From Oidiodendron maius Zn (lineage: Eukaryota > Ascomycota > Leotiomycetes > Myxotrichaceae), in contig KN832874.1 of the NCBI GenBank assembly GCA_000827325.1, positions 1,148,067 through 1,212,066 of the forward strand: a stretch of 64,000 nucleotides of DNA, given 5' to 3'. Position 1 is the first letter of the stretch. Each line of letters begins with the position of its first letter. Of the stretch, positions 36,375 to 47,281 are shown in pieces. Position numbers and translations under genes: made by a program. Under the pieces are notes generated by a model. That model did not search any database. It was not told where the DNA came from and was given only the letters and a program-made list of their open reading frames with translations.

Positions 36375-37252
36375 GATGCTAACTCTTCAACTGTTGATGC
36401 CAAGTACTGTCTTTTGGTGTCGAGAAGGGAACGTTGCCAGGGAGTCAAGCAAGGTTATCGACCCCATGGATACAATAGCAGGTTAAGTATAGGGGCTGGA
36501 ATAGAGAATAGCTAGTACGCGGGGCTGATATTACTCCGTAAGTTTCAGCCTCGGGAGTGGGACTGTTCCTTTCCCGCCTTTTCATGTGATAGATAGCCGA
36601 GGTCGCCCGTCAAGTTCCGGTCGACTTACGTGTAACGCCTAGGACCAGCCCTGTTCATAGGCTGCGGGACTGGGTTGAGAAACTCGTTTACCTCTTAAAC
36701 TGTCTTTTATTGGGCCGTGGAGAGCCTGTTCCTTCGCCTACTAGGAAGGCAGTCTACCCCTTTTGCGGGGTTCTGGCAGATGTTTGATCTGTGGCTTCAT
36801 GAAACTGCCGTGGGGGATCTACCGTAGACCCAGGTAGTGCGAGCATCTACGCATAGGGCCACAGGGGCTTGGTAGCTATTCGTGGCTGTTTTTTTATTGG
36901 TTGCTATCTCGTCGGCGTCCAAGCAAGAAGATCCCAGCTTGGACTATCGACTGGCGCCGGTTTCATGTTCGAATGATATTATGCAGCAGCGTGATTGTGT
37001 AGTAGCAATGGGTGGCTCGACAAGGTAAAGGTGGAAATGAAGAGAATTGATCCCTTGTAAATTGAGAGACCTATAATTAGAAAACTGGAGGCTCTTTGCG
37101 AATGGAACATCTATCCCAATGGTAGATTCGTAAACTGCTAAGCTGGCACAGATAACTACAAAAGCTACGAAAAATTATCCAGTCATAGGAGATTGCTAGT
37201 ATATGACGAAGGCTTTAATTCGCATGCACTTGTTGTATAAGCTATTGATGTG
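36375..37252. other. Intergenic region
   Basis: Promoter of the P450 and otherwise nothing recognised. Confidence 0.5.
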
Positions 37253-38211
37253 TTATCCCAACAGACTACTGCTATTGCCCCATCTCAGATATATTCTGTA
37301 TGGATCGACATGGACAATGCTAGAATCTACAAGAGCTGTATGCTTAAGTATGCAGAGTTGAAGCTCTTTCGGCAGATCTAGGTCGGCAGATCTAGGAACC
37401 TGAAGCTGGTTGGGGGGCGAAGGCTCCGGGGGTGGTGCGAGGGCGTAGACAGTCTCTTTTGCAAGTATCTGAAGACTATTTTCGTATTTCATATTGCAAC
37501 ATAGACCAAGGTCTTTCAAGGGCGGCAGAGTTAACAATGGTCCCACGACTCTTTTAGCTACTGACAGCCTATCACAATCGCAAATAATATAAAGGCATAG
37601 TTTATTGGGTTGAACGTTTTCTCGTAGCTGTTCACAGGCAGCCTGCCAATGCCCAAGAAGTATTTTATCCATCTTGTACTTCTCGTCGTTAAACGGTCGT
37701 TGATGGAACTGAGAGTAATCACACCGCTCGGTGCCACGACTGCAACTATCCCTCGGCCGGCCACAGCAGGATTCGACGCAGCTCTCGGACCTGAGCTGAA
37801 TGGTGAGGTATCTAATTTTCTCTAATAGCAGCGTCGCCCATTGATGGCAGCACACAGATATTCAAATAAGGCCGGTGTAGGTATTCTGTCAGCTCAAAGC
37901 AGTTCTCACCGTAGAGGATAGGCTTGACTTCGTCGCGCACCATGCGACAGACCGTGAGGAGGCTAATGGCAGATAAGAGCGGCAAGTAATAAGTCTAATT
38001 GTTATAGAGGTTATTGTATAGTGGATACTCTTTCAGGGACTCTCGATACTGATTCAAGTGGATTAGTTGTCCTCTTGGCACGGGGGGCTTTATGGTAGAT
38101 CTGCCGCCGGATGTGGAGCGGGAGCTGAAGAAAGGGGCAGTGCGCCACAGATTTCGATGAACGGGAGGCCAGAGTCATCTCCTTACTAAGAGTGTTTGTG
38201 GTAGGAATCAT
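37253..38211 (-). pseudogene. F-box-like fungal protein, decayed
   Basis: Read in order on the minus strand, pieces of a common fungal family appear in alternating frames. FLQLPLHIRRQIYHKA (an F-box-like start after the ATG at 38211) is followed by RGQLIHLNQYRESLKEYPLY one frame over, after a run of six C. Then comes a TAG where NNQTYY would be expected, then LLTVCRMVRDEVKPILYGEN. A second frame change leads into KIRYLTIQLRSESC and the long 3' part ending at 37253 (with LDLPKELQLCILKHTAL). Frame changes at a homopolymer plus a CAG-to-TAG type stop indicate a dead gene. The homopolymer shift could in principle be a sequencing error, but not all the breaks. Confidence 0.6.
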
Positions 38212-38723
38212 TTGTGGAGAGAAACTGAGGTTTGAAGGATGCTCGTGACTGATATGTTGCTGCCCGCTGCTACAACGCCATAGTTACAAGCAGACAGCAA
38301 CGCTAAAGATAAATTTATGTTCTTCGGTCACATGGCTGAAATGACATCCAAAAACATATACATGAAAGATCGATCCAGAGCGGGGGTATTCAAAACGCCG
38401 AATATTGTAGCTATCGTCAGCTCGCGTACTACACCTAGTCAGCTGATTGGGGGCATATTCTGGCTCCTTGACTTGTGTCATCACTTTGCGCTTCCCTAAT
38501 ATACAGTATTAAGGTTATTAAATCTATAAGTAAATAATCTTGGCTATAATATAACAACTAAGACTGCTTTGACTTACATACTGTGTTTGTCTTAAATCAC
38601 GTGGAGAGGCCACTTCAGGAATGGTTTGGACACCGAAGAAATGCGATTTATCTCCGGATCCACAATCCAGTGTCAACTCCTTCACTATCGTCAGAATCAT
38701 CTACCCCTCCTACCATTCAACTA
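38212..38723. other. Intergenic region
   Basis: Nothing recognised. The frame of the next gene is open back to about 38583 but has no ATG before 38724. Confidence 0.5.
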
Positions 38724-39989
38724 ATGGAGCAATCACTTTCAAATATTCTTACCACTACCGCCGTGGACCTCACTCCATATGAGGCACTCTATAAGCACTT
38801 TCACTCGCACCCTGAGCTTTCTCGCCAGGAGAAATTAACTTCTGAAACTGCGATTTCCCATCTTTCCAGGTTGAACGCCTTTGAGATACATTCTCGCATT
38901 GGGGGTTACGGCTTTGCTGGCGTTCTCAGAAATGGCCCTGGAAAGACAGTTCTGCTGCGGGCTGACATGGATGCGCTTCCGGTGAAGGAATTGACTGGCC
39001 TTACTTATGCCAGCACGATGAGCGCACATGACTCAGACGGTATCGAAAAGCCAGTGATGCATGCATGTGGACATGATATGCATATCACCTGTCTGCTTGC
39101 TGCAGCGGAAACACTTGTCAATATCAAAGCTGAGTGGACTGGGACGTTAATTGTGCTATTCCAGCCGGATGAAGAGCGCGGTGGTGGTGCGCAGGCAATG
39201 GTCGACGATGGATTGTATACGAAGGTTCCCATCCCTGATTATGTCTTCGGTCAACATGTGATGCGCATGCGAGCTGGTACCATTGGTTCTCGAGTTGGCA
39301 CGATTATGGCTGCAGCCGACAGTCTCAAAGTCACTCTTTACGGACGCGGAGGACACGGATCAATGCCCCACCAGACGATCGATCCAGTGATACTAGCGGC
39401 AAATGTTGTGCTCCGGCTGCAGAATATAGTCAGCAGGGAAATTGACCCGAGCGATTTGGCTGTTGTGACAGTCGGAAGCTTGCAAGCAGGGCAGACGGAA
39501 AATATCATCGCGGAGAGTGCCGAGATTGGGGTTGATTTCAGGTCTGTTAAACCAGAAACACGGGAAAAGATCTTATCATCCATCCATCGCATCGTCGAAG
39601 CGGAGTGCATGGCAAGTGGCTCGCCGAAACCGCCACAGTTCCGCCAAACAAGGCGTTTCCCACCAACTGATAATGACAGGAATATCACGGAACAACTGGC
39701 TCTCTCCTTTAAGGAACATTTCAAGGACAATTTTGATGCGGACACCCCGAGGACAAATGTGAGTGAAGACTTTTCCACCCTGGGTACGTCTCAGAGTCGG
39801 CCATGTTCATTCTGGTTTATTGGAGGGATCGACCATGGATTATGGGATGCCGCAGAGCGAGACGGCAGATTATTGGAAGATGTACCAGGAAATCATTCCG
39901 CCCATTTCGCACCAGCGGTGCAGCCTACAATGCGAGCTGGGGTAGATGCACTGTGCCTCGCGGCATTAACATTCTTAAAGAAGTCTTAG
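38724..39989 (+). CDS. peptidase M20D-type amidohydrolase
   Basis: An intronless gene of 421 residues in the M20D group (hippurate / IAA-amino-acid hydrolase-like). It would cleave N-acyl amino acids with two metal ions. Motifs in order are FHSHPELSRQE, VLLRADMDALPVKE, MHACGHDMH (metal ligands Cys and His), FQPDEERGGGA (general-base and metal glutamates), then the dimerisation domain from about GTIMAAADSLKV, with GGHGSMPHQTIDP and GQTENIIAESAE. The C-terminal ligand motif is GNHSAHFAP. Length is normal. No signal peptide is present, so it is cytosolic. Neighbours give no pathway hint. Confidence 0.92.
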   Translation: MEQSLSNILTTTAVDLTPYEALYKHFHSHPELSRQEKLTSETAISHLSRLNAFEIHSRIGGYGFAGVLRNGPGKTVLLRADMDALPVKELTGLTYASTMSAHDSDGIEKPVMHACGHDMHITCLLAAAETLVNIKAEWTGTLIVLFQPDEERGGGAQAMVDDGLYTKVPIPDYVFGQHVMRMRAGTIGSRVGTIMAAADSLKVTLYGRGGHGSMPHQTIDPVILAANVVLRLQNIVSREIDPSDLAVVTVGSLQAGQTENIIAESAEIGVDFRSVKPETREKILSSIHRIVEAECMASGSPKPPQFRQTRRFPPTDNDRNITEQLALSFKEHFKDNFDADTPRTNVSEDFSTLGTSQSRPCSFWFIGGIDHGLWDAAERDGRLLEDVPGNHSAHFAPAVQPTMRAGVDALCLAALTFLKKS

Positions 39990-40610
39990 AAGAAGTCTCG
40001 TGAAAATTTAAGGCATATGTTCTGGGCTGAGAAAACCAAAAGAAAAAAATATCTGGTAGATGCATTAACGTAATAAAAGAGTGCTTTGATAGTAAGGCTA
40101 AATTATAACTCGAGCACAAAAAAGAATGAACCGCTGTAGTACATTTTGTATAGGCCTATGTAATAAAAGGTGATAAAAGCAGAGCTGGATATAACAGTGC
40201 TAACAGTCGGCTCGCGGCCAACGAAGTGCATCGCACTTACTCGATAAAAGCAAGTGCATCTTGGCAGCGAGTGCATCCTTTCAAAAATGCGAAATCGACA
40301 CGATCGCGTTTCTTAGTCCTTTATACAGCAGGCTGTGAATGCGCTCTCTCGTCGAGGTTCGGGCCCTTTTTTAGCCGATCATTACATACGGCTTTTCTGC
40401 TGTAAGGAAAGCGCATTGCAAAGTGAACGACATCCTGGCGCAGTGAGGAATACGTGTATGAAATATCTCCATCAGTCCTGACCACCAGTGTTCATAGACG
40501 AAACCAGGCTGCGCAGAAAGAGCTAGCCGCCAGGATGATCCAGTAGTTTGAAGAGCCTACCCATAACAAGCATCTTGCTGCAACTGGATCTCTCCTTCCA
40601 CACGGTGACG
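39990..40610. other. Intergenic region
   Basis: Nothing recognised apart from the promoter of the HET gene that follows. Confidence 0.5.
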
Positions 40611-42380
40611 ATGGCCCACGGGCATAAAAATGCGTCGAGTGAGAACGCGAATTTGGCGAATAGCTTTCGAATTCTAGATCTGTTACCAGGACAAGACCAC
40701 GATAATATCCAATGTACAATCCGCAACGCGGAACTCGGGATGGGCGAAGTCTACGAGGCCGTGTCATATGTGTGGGGAGGTCAGGTGAACTTGAAGCCGA
40801 TCAGGGTGGCAGACACAATCATCAAAATTACAGGGAGCCTTTACGCCGCTCTGAAACATCTCCGAAATCCAAGGAGCATACGATCATTATGGATCGACCA
40901 ACTCTGCATTAACCAGTGGGACCCAGAAGACAAGACACATCAAGTCAACATGATGCGTGATATATATCGGAACTGTTCTCAGTGTCTGATTTGGCTGGGC
41001 GAGATTCCTGGGACTTTAGACACATTCACTGTCAATGAGGCAGAGGGTGCACTAGACTTCCTCCGTTTGTGTGCTGGGCAGTTCGGGGACTCGCAGTCGG
41101 GTGTCTCGATTCCGCCAACGCTCTCCAACATCGAGCAGCTTCAAGGGGCCCGTGTCGCTTTTCAGGCGCTAATTTTGAATGGTAATCCATGGTGGTCACG
41201 CGTTTGGACTGTTCAAGAGGTTGTTCTTCCGCCCAAAGCCCACGTTCTATGGGGAGCCTTGACTCTACCGTGGGATACCATCACACGCGCGGCAATGAAG
41301 ATATGCGCACCGCAATCTGGAATTCCACCATTTTCGTTCCTGGAAGTATTTCATGATGTAATGGACAGCTTCACTTCGCCAGTTCGCGGACTAGAGATTG
41401 CGAAATATGGTGAGAACCCCCTTAATGTGCTCCAGAGATGGCGGCACCGCGGTGCTACGGATCCAAGAGATAAGGTCTTCGCCCTGATGGGCCTATTTCC
41501 AAGCATGCCGCTTCCTAGTGTCCAATCCTGCGATTATAGAATGTCTGTAGTTGATCTCTACACAAAAGTTACTATAGACTTGATTCAGCTTGAGCAGGAC
41601 CTTAGGCCGATGGTTGGTTTCCGCACAAACGTCAGTCCGTCCCTGCCCACATGGGCAATCGATCTGTCATTGACACCCAGCGCCGATACGGCTGACTGGT
41701 GGTGGAACCACTCACATCGGTACCAGCGTTTTGCAGCTGATGGAGGAGAGACTCTTCAGTTCAAAACTTTGCATGGAGGCTCTGTGTTATCATTGACTGG
41801 CCTGTATGTGGACAGAGTACAAGAAGTCGGGGATGTTTTGAGGCAAGAAACCTCACAGATTATCCCAGAGAAACGGGTCATGGAAATTATAACAACATGG
41901 GAGCAAATCATGAGACGATGCTTCGAAGATCTAGATATCGGCCAGGAGTATCCCAACGGCCACTCTCTTGTTGACGCTTTTGGGAGGACCATGATCGGTG
42001 ATATGATTATGGAGGAGTTCCCAAGACGGAGGGCCGACGCCGAGGATGGACGCCTGGTTTGGCAGTTTGTTCGAAAGGGCATTAGGAACGAAGTCTATAA
42101 TTCTATCTATAAGATGATAGTTGGCCAGACCTTTTTTATTACGCAAAGAGGATACTTCGGCATCGGACCACCAACAATTGAACAGGGAGACGAGGTTTGG
42201 GTGATATCCGGTGGTAAGGTTCCATTCATCCTACGTCCAAGAGAAACTGGCAGTCAAGCGCCGCAACCAATGATATCTTTGGAGTTCACCTTGGTAGGCA
42301 ACGCTTTCGTGTACGGGATAATGGATGGGGAGGCTGAAATGCTCTGCGGGGCTAGCCAGAAGGTTATACATCTACACTGA
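40611..42380 (+). CDS. HET-domain protein, intact
   Basis: An intronless gene of 589 residues. The HET domain occupies about residues 45-200: YEAVSYVWGG, LWIDQLCINQ, DIYRNCSQCLIWLGE, and WWSRVWTVQEVVLPP. It is followed by the family's typical distal motifs RHRGATDPRDKVFALMGLFP, YTKVTIDLI and LPTWAIDLS. The C-terminal module ends GQTFFITQRGYFGIGPP then GDEVWVISGGKVPFILR. HET proteins of this layout are candidates for heterokaryon-incompatibility or stress-triggered cell-death signalling; no partner domain is attached. It lies 390 bases before a truncated HET relic in the same orientation, so the two could be an old tandem pair. Confidence 0.93.
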   Translation: MAHGHKNASSENANLANSFRILDLLPGQDHDNIQCTIRNAELGMGEVYEAVSYVWGGQVNLKPIRVADTIIKITGSLYAALKHLRNPRSIRSLWIDQLCINQWDPEDKTHQVNMMRDIYRNCSQCLIWLGEIPGTLDTFTVNEAEGALDFLRLCAGQFGDSQSGVSIPPTLSNIEQLQGARVAFQALILNGNPWWSRVWTVQEVVLPPKAHVLWGALTLPWDTITRAAMKICAPQSGIPPFSFLEVFHDVMDSFTSPVRGLEIAKYGENPLNVLQRWRHRGATDPRDKVFALMGLFPSMPLPSVQSCDYRMSVVDLYTKVTIDLIQLEQDLRPMVGFRTNVSPSLPTWAIDLSLTPSADTADWWWNHSHRYQRFAADGGETLQFKTLHGGSVLSLTGLYVDRVQEVGDVLRQETSQIIPEKRVMEIITTWEQIMRRCFEDLDIGQEYPNGHSLVDAFGRTMIGDMIMEEFPRRRADAEDGRLVWQFVRKGIRNEVYNSIYKMIVGQTFFITQRGYFGIGPPTIEQGDEVWVISGGKVPFILRPRETGSQAPQPMISLEFTLVGNAFVYGIMDGEAEMLCGASQKVIHLH

Positions 42381-42771
42381 CGCAATGTTATTCAGTCTCA
42401 TTCAAGATTTTCATTACTAAATAAGATGGTAGCTTCTTTTCTTTGGGGTTGTGCCTACTGCTTGACTCTTCAACGCGGGTCAGGAGAACCACATTTGAAT
42501 CCCATAATAGTTGGCTCGTTTGCGGATGCATCTACCTAGCTGGCCATTGTATGACCTTTTTTAAACCTACACGAGTTCGTCTCAGCCTCAGCCACCACCT
42601 TTCAGCTTTGATCATCTAGACAGATTGTTATTCATTCTAGGAGGCCACTTGTTTTGATCAGACGATTAAATTTGAATGCTTTCATCGTCGCTGGCAAGTC
42701 CCTTATTAGGTGAATCCGGCCATTAGAGGACAGCCTGACAAATACTGAGAGGCGTCGTCTGTTGACAAGAA
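42381..42771. other. Intergenic spacer between the two HET loci
   Basis: Nothing recognised. Confidence 0.5.
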
Positions 42772-43780
42772 TGGATTCTCAAACGACACTCCCGGACGAG
42801 GTTGAGCAGACTACGTCCGCTCAGGCAGGAGATTAAAAAAGAATTGAACTTTCTTACCTCCGAAGAATTTTTGGCGAAATTTAATGAACGCTTGAACGAG
42901 ATCCCGAAAGGCGATGAGCGGAGAGCACAGATGCTCTTTCGACTCTGGGGCCAATTCTATTTATACTACCGGACAAACAATTCAATCACCTTGTCGGATC
43001 GTGCCATAGCTCTGACATCAGAAGCTCTGGAGGAAATGCCTAAGCCTCACAGCGAACTCGAAATGTATTGGAGTCGAGTGTGGATCGTGCAAGAAGTTGT
43101 CCTTGCCCGTCAAGCTCTCGTTCACTACGGACGATATATCATTCCTATGGATGTTTTTCTTGACGCCGAACGCTATTTTCGAAGACATTATTATGATTGT
43201 TGTTACGATCAATGCACCGCTATGGCAAACAACAAGTGGTCTATGATATATTCTCAGCTGAAAAAACTATCTCAGATTGAGAGTATGCAGCTGAGATTAG
43301 CCCGTAAGGCTGAAACGAAAATTAGTCTCTTTGATTCTATGATGGGCAGAATTGATTCTAGAAAGGCGATAAATCCATGAGACTATGTTTTTGCTTGTTC
43401 TTGGTCTCGTAAAAGAGGACAACAGGAGCGCTATAGATGTCAATTTTGACCTCTCTGTTGCTGAAGTTTACTCACAAGCAGCAGCTAAGATTATGCAGGA
43501 TACTGGAAACCTGCATCCGCTCACATTTGCCGACCCGCAAACAGATGAAACACCAGAGTTGCCTCTCTGGTGCTATGACTGGGGTACGACGTCCCTATTT
43601 GACCCAAATCCTTACGGCCGGGAGCTCTTCACCGCTTGTAGTGGCGGACTCACAAAGGTTAAACTGCACCCTACTCTGCTGAGGATGATCAGGAGGGGGC
43701 GGAAGGTTGTCTTTAAGTCTGTATTAGAGAACATAAGCGGTGAAGATCTTCAAGGCGAGTTCTTCAACTCTACAGATTGA
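42772..43780 (+). pseudogene. HET-domain protein, 5'-truncated and frameshifted
   Basis: The sequence starts within the post-core part of a HET protein. An ATG at 42772 runs into a stop after 22 codons. The family-like frame from about 42802 has no ATG, and the first HET motifs (YVWG, WID-x-ICINQ) are absent. WSRVWIVQEVVLARQALVHY is present. The expected NPRDYVFACLGLVKED is broken twice: CGA-to-TGA at about 43378 (NP-stop-DYVFA), then a one-base frame change within TTTTTGCTTGTTC. The remainder (AVEVYSQ-like SVAEVYSQAAAKIMQDTG and LPLWCYDWG) is in the second frame to 43780. It is a decayed paralogue of the gene upstream or of another HET gene. Confidence 0.7.
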
Positions 43781-44468
43781 ACAGCCTGAAGATAACCACT
43801 GATTATGTTTAGAACGGAAGGAATTCTATTACTCCACAGAGAATTTTGTAACCAGTGGACTGTTAAGCATGAATATGCCTGATGCATTGCGTAAATCGGC
43901 AGATCCCCGCTGCCATCTCCAGTTCTTATGTACAATTGCCTATCGACCGAAAAAGATATGTACACCGCCTGCATCTCCATCCCTCTATCCCTTCTTGACC
44001 TTTTTGTTCCCAGATTAATCTTCACCTTCTTTGCCTGCAAGATTCAGTGATGAAGATATGTGGTAGTCTGAAGAGTGTCTATTTCTTTAAATACCGCCTA
44101 AGATGGATTTTTGTCCCAGAGTTCTCCAATGCTCGGAACCTGCAGATATAGGATCATTCCCTTAACATCTCAGATTATAGACTGGAGGGCTAGGATAAAT
44201 ATTATCGCTATATATAATTGGATATAAACCTATAGCTGTAGAGATAGTCACGCGGGGTGGGTGCGCATATAATAATTTGATTGATCTCAGCCCGCAGTGC
44301 CAACGCATTGCTCTGTGTTACAATCTACGATTCTGTTTGTTCTATTGGGTTAAAATTTTATGCGCTGTTCGTTAGGTATCAAATACTCATTACTTATAAG
44401 ATATCTTAGGATAAGGGGAGGGAAGAGCAAGACGAGACAACAACTAAGCAGTAATTCCACCGGGCATC
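43781..44468. other. Intergenic region
   Basis: Nothing recognised. Confidence 0.5.
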
Positions 44469-46802
44469 ATGGACACGCACGATGTATCTGATGTCCCACA
44501 ATACTTAGAAGTCCTTCTTAAACAAAAGAGGAGACTTCAAAATGCCAAGTCCCAACAAGGCAAGCATCCGCGGACACGAAAGACGAGAGATGAGGTCATC
44601 GAGCAATTCAATATCAAACTTATGATGAACGTGATGAGAGGCGTTTCTCATGATGATAACACCATTAAGTCGTCATTTATCCCTCCAGCATACCTCCCTT
44701 GCCACAATCCGTTTGACTTGTTGACAAAGATTCTGATCAAAGACCTTCTCCTTGAGACCCATCATAGAGGAACGTACCTTCTCTTAAGGTCGGTTACCGG
44801 AGCTGATAGGATTAATGCGCTCATGGCTATTATGGAAGACGAATACCAGGATGTTATAATGATTCAACTCTATCATCAAAGAAATGATAACGAGCATGGA
44901 GAGGAGGAAATTCTTCGTGAGGGGTCAGTTCTTGCCATAAAAGAGCCGTATTTCAAGCTGATGTCGGATGGCAATTACGGGCTTCGAGCTGACCATCTCT
45001 CCGATATCATATTCCTCTCCGCATACGATGAGCGAGTACCAAAGAGTTGGCAACAGTCGGGTGGACAGCATGACGATACTGCCGTTGGTTGGAAGATAGC
45101 TGGGAACAATTACTTTAACGTGTCTAAATACCATGCTGCTATTCAGAGGTAAGGGTTTTATCAAATCTGAAGAATTCCACGAGCTTAATAGTGCTACAGT
45201 TACACTAAAGGCCTCACCTTTTCTTCAACAGAAGATGAGGCCGACGTTCTAAGACGCAATAGATCCCTCGCGTTTATCAAGACGAAGCAGTTCGATGCTG
45301 CCCTCCGCGATCTAGAGTACCCGTCAAGCACTATCAAGCCCGTCGAGAAGGCTCTCTACCGCAGAGCCCAAGCACTCTACAGCCTCAGGAAGTATCCGGA
45401 ATGCTGTGAAGTACTCAAAATCCTACGCATCGAGTATCCAAACAATACAGAGGTTGAACACGAATTTAATCGAGCCGCCGATAGAATCAAGGAGCTGGAA
45501 ACTGGGACATACCCGTTCAAGAAGCTGCACAGGCAGGCCTTGAAGCTTCAACCACCACAACTTGATCATGCTACATACGTTGGGCCATTGCGTATAAAAG
45601 GATCCGGCTCTCGGGGGCGTGGATTATTCACAACAGAAGCTGTCAGGGCAGGAGACTTATTATTATGCGAGAAGGCATTCGCGTATGCTTTCGCTGAAGA
45701 AGGAAGTAACAATGTGGCTCTTCTAATAAATGTCGAAACCGACTCGATGACAATGGGAGCGCAAGCAGAACTTCTCCAGCTAATAGTCCAAAAGCTGTAC
45801 AGAAACCCGTCCCTGGCTCCCATCATCAACAACCTCCACCACGGGTCCTACAAGCCTGCCAATGTTTCTGAAATTGACGGTGGATTAGTGGTTGATACGT
45901 AAGAGATTCATGATGTTACTGGATGTTTAGACCCAACTAACTATTCCAGTTTTTTGATTGAGCGTATTATATCCCTCAATTGCTTCGGTTGTCCCCGATT
46001 GTCCCAGAAGTCCCACCTGCAGTCCCAGTTGCGGGCCGGAATATATGACAAGCAGACGAAGAATGAACATCACTCTTGTGGTGTCTGGCCGATAGCATCA
46101 TACATCAACCATAGCTGCTTTAGCAATGCACGACGAGCCTTCATCGGAGATATAATGACCGTCCGCGCTACACAAGACCTGGCTGCAGATACAGAAATCA
46201 CCTTCTGGTACAAATCACCCGCCGATGAGAGTTATGCTGAGCGCCAGAAGGGATTTGGACATTGGGGATTTAAGTGCGACTGTATAATGTGCCAAGACAC
46301 TCAGAGCACGAACCAGAGTGCTTTTTCGGAGAGAAGCAAGCTACGTGCAAAGGGTTTGAAGTACTACGATCCCATTAGAGGCATCACAGATACAACCAAG
46401 TTCGAGATTATCGTTCAGAAGATGGAGGATACGTATACGCGACCGGCTTCTGAAGTACCTCGCCTGAGTATGTGGGATCCGCTTTTGGCACTTGCAAAAA
46501 GCTACATGGGGAATGGCCAGCTTGTCGAGGCTATCAACTCAGCCTTAAAAGCTCTAGAATCCCTTGGTCATGTTATTGAAGGTGGCAGCATGCCACGAGC
46601 TTCAGGTAAGCCAGTGCTGATCAAGAAATGGGGATTGATGCACAACTGCATTGTCGATTGTTGGATGCTTCTCTCTAACGCCTATGCGTTGGTGGCCTTA
46701 GAGCTCAAAGACATAGCAGAGCAATATGCTAGGATCTCATATAAGATTTGTGTTGGTGAAGATGAGACATTTAATGAGACATATAAAGTACCTAAGCCGT
46801 AG
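44469..46802 (+). CDS. TPR-SET domain protein (SMYD-like)
   Basis: Exons 44469-45148, 45200-45898 and 45950-46802 give 743 residues, with introns of 51 nt each. After an N-terminal region seen in fungal TPR-SET proteins, a TPR block follows (about 205-330: GNNYFNVSKYHAAIQ, RRNRSLAFIKTKQFDAALRD, YRRAQALYSLRKYPEC). The SET domain lies at about 355-545: GSGSRGRGLFTTEAVRAGDL, then after a variable insert GVWPIASYINHSCFSNARRA (the NHS substrate/cofactor motif) and DTEITFWY. A post-SET cysteine cluster (GFKCDCIMC) follows, with a helical C-terminal tail. It should be a protein lysine methyltransferase; the target is unknown. The core motifs look intact, so activity is plausible. Confidence 0.9.
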
Positions 46803-47281
46803 GACAGTTAGTTGCATTTAATGAAGTCGGATATCTCACGAATAAATAAGTACTTTCATTATGCAAATGCACCGTTCTTCTTTGTATCAACAACTAGCTT
46901 GTTTGTAGGTCTTACACATTACTGTGGATGGACGCGACTTATCTGACCCTACTCCACACACCCATTCTCTTTCCGCTAGCAATGCCGTCCACTTTTCCTT
47001 GCACCGGACTATTCAAAATGTGGACATCGAAAATATCTTTGGGGACTGTCGGGTGTTTGTTAATTGTGAGGTGGATAGTCCACTAAAGACAACCTTCCGC
47101 ATACGCAGTATAGTGATATCCTCTACGAATATGACTATTAGTTTCATGGCTCTGAATAAATCCTAGAGAATTATATGCAGCTTTTTCGGTCCTTCAGATG
47201 GTAAGCACGTTCCCACTACAAATGGTAATCACCAAGTCTCGGTGCTAAGCCCTTTGATGTCTGCTCACACTCAACCTTGAA
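46803..47281. other. Intergenic region
   Basis: Nothing supported. An 80-codon frame at 46924-47166 is not recognisable. Confidence 0.5.
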
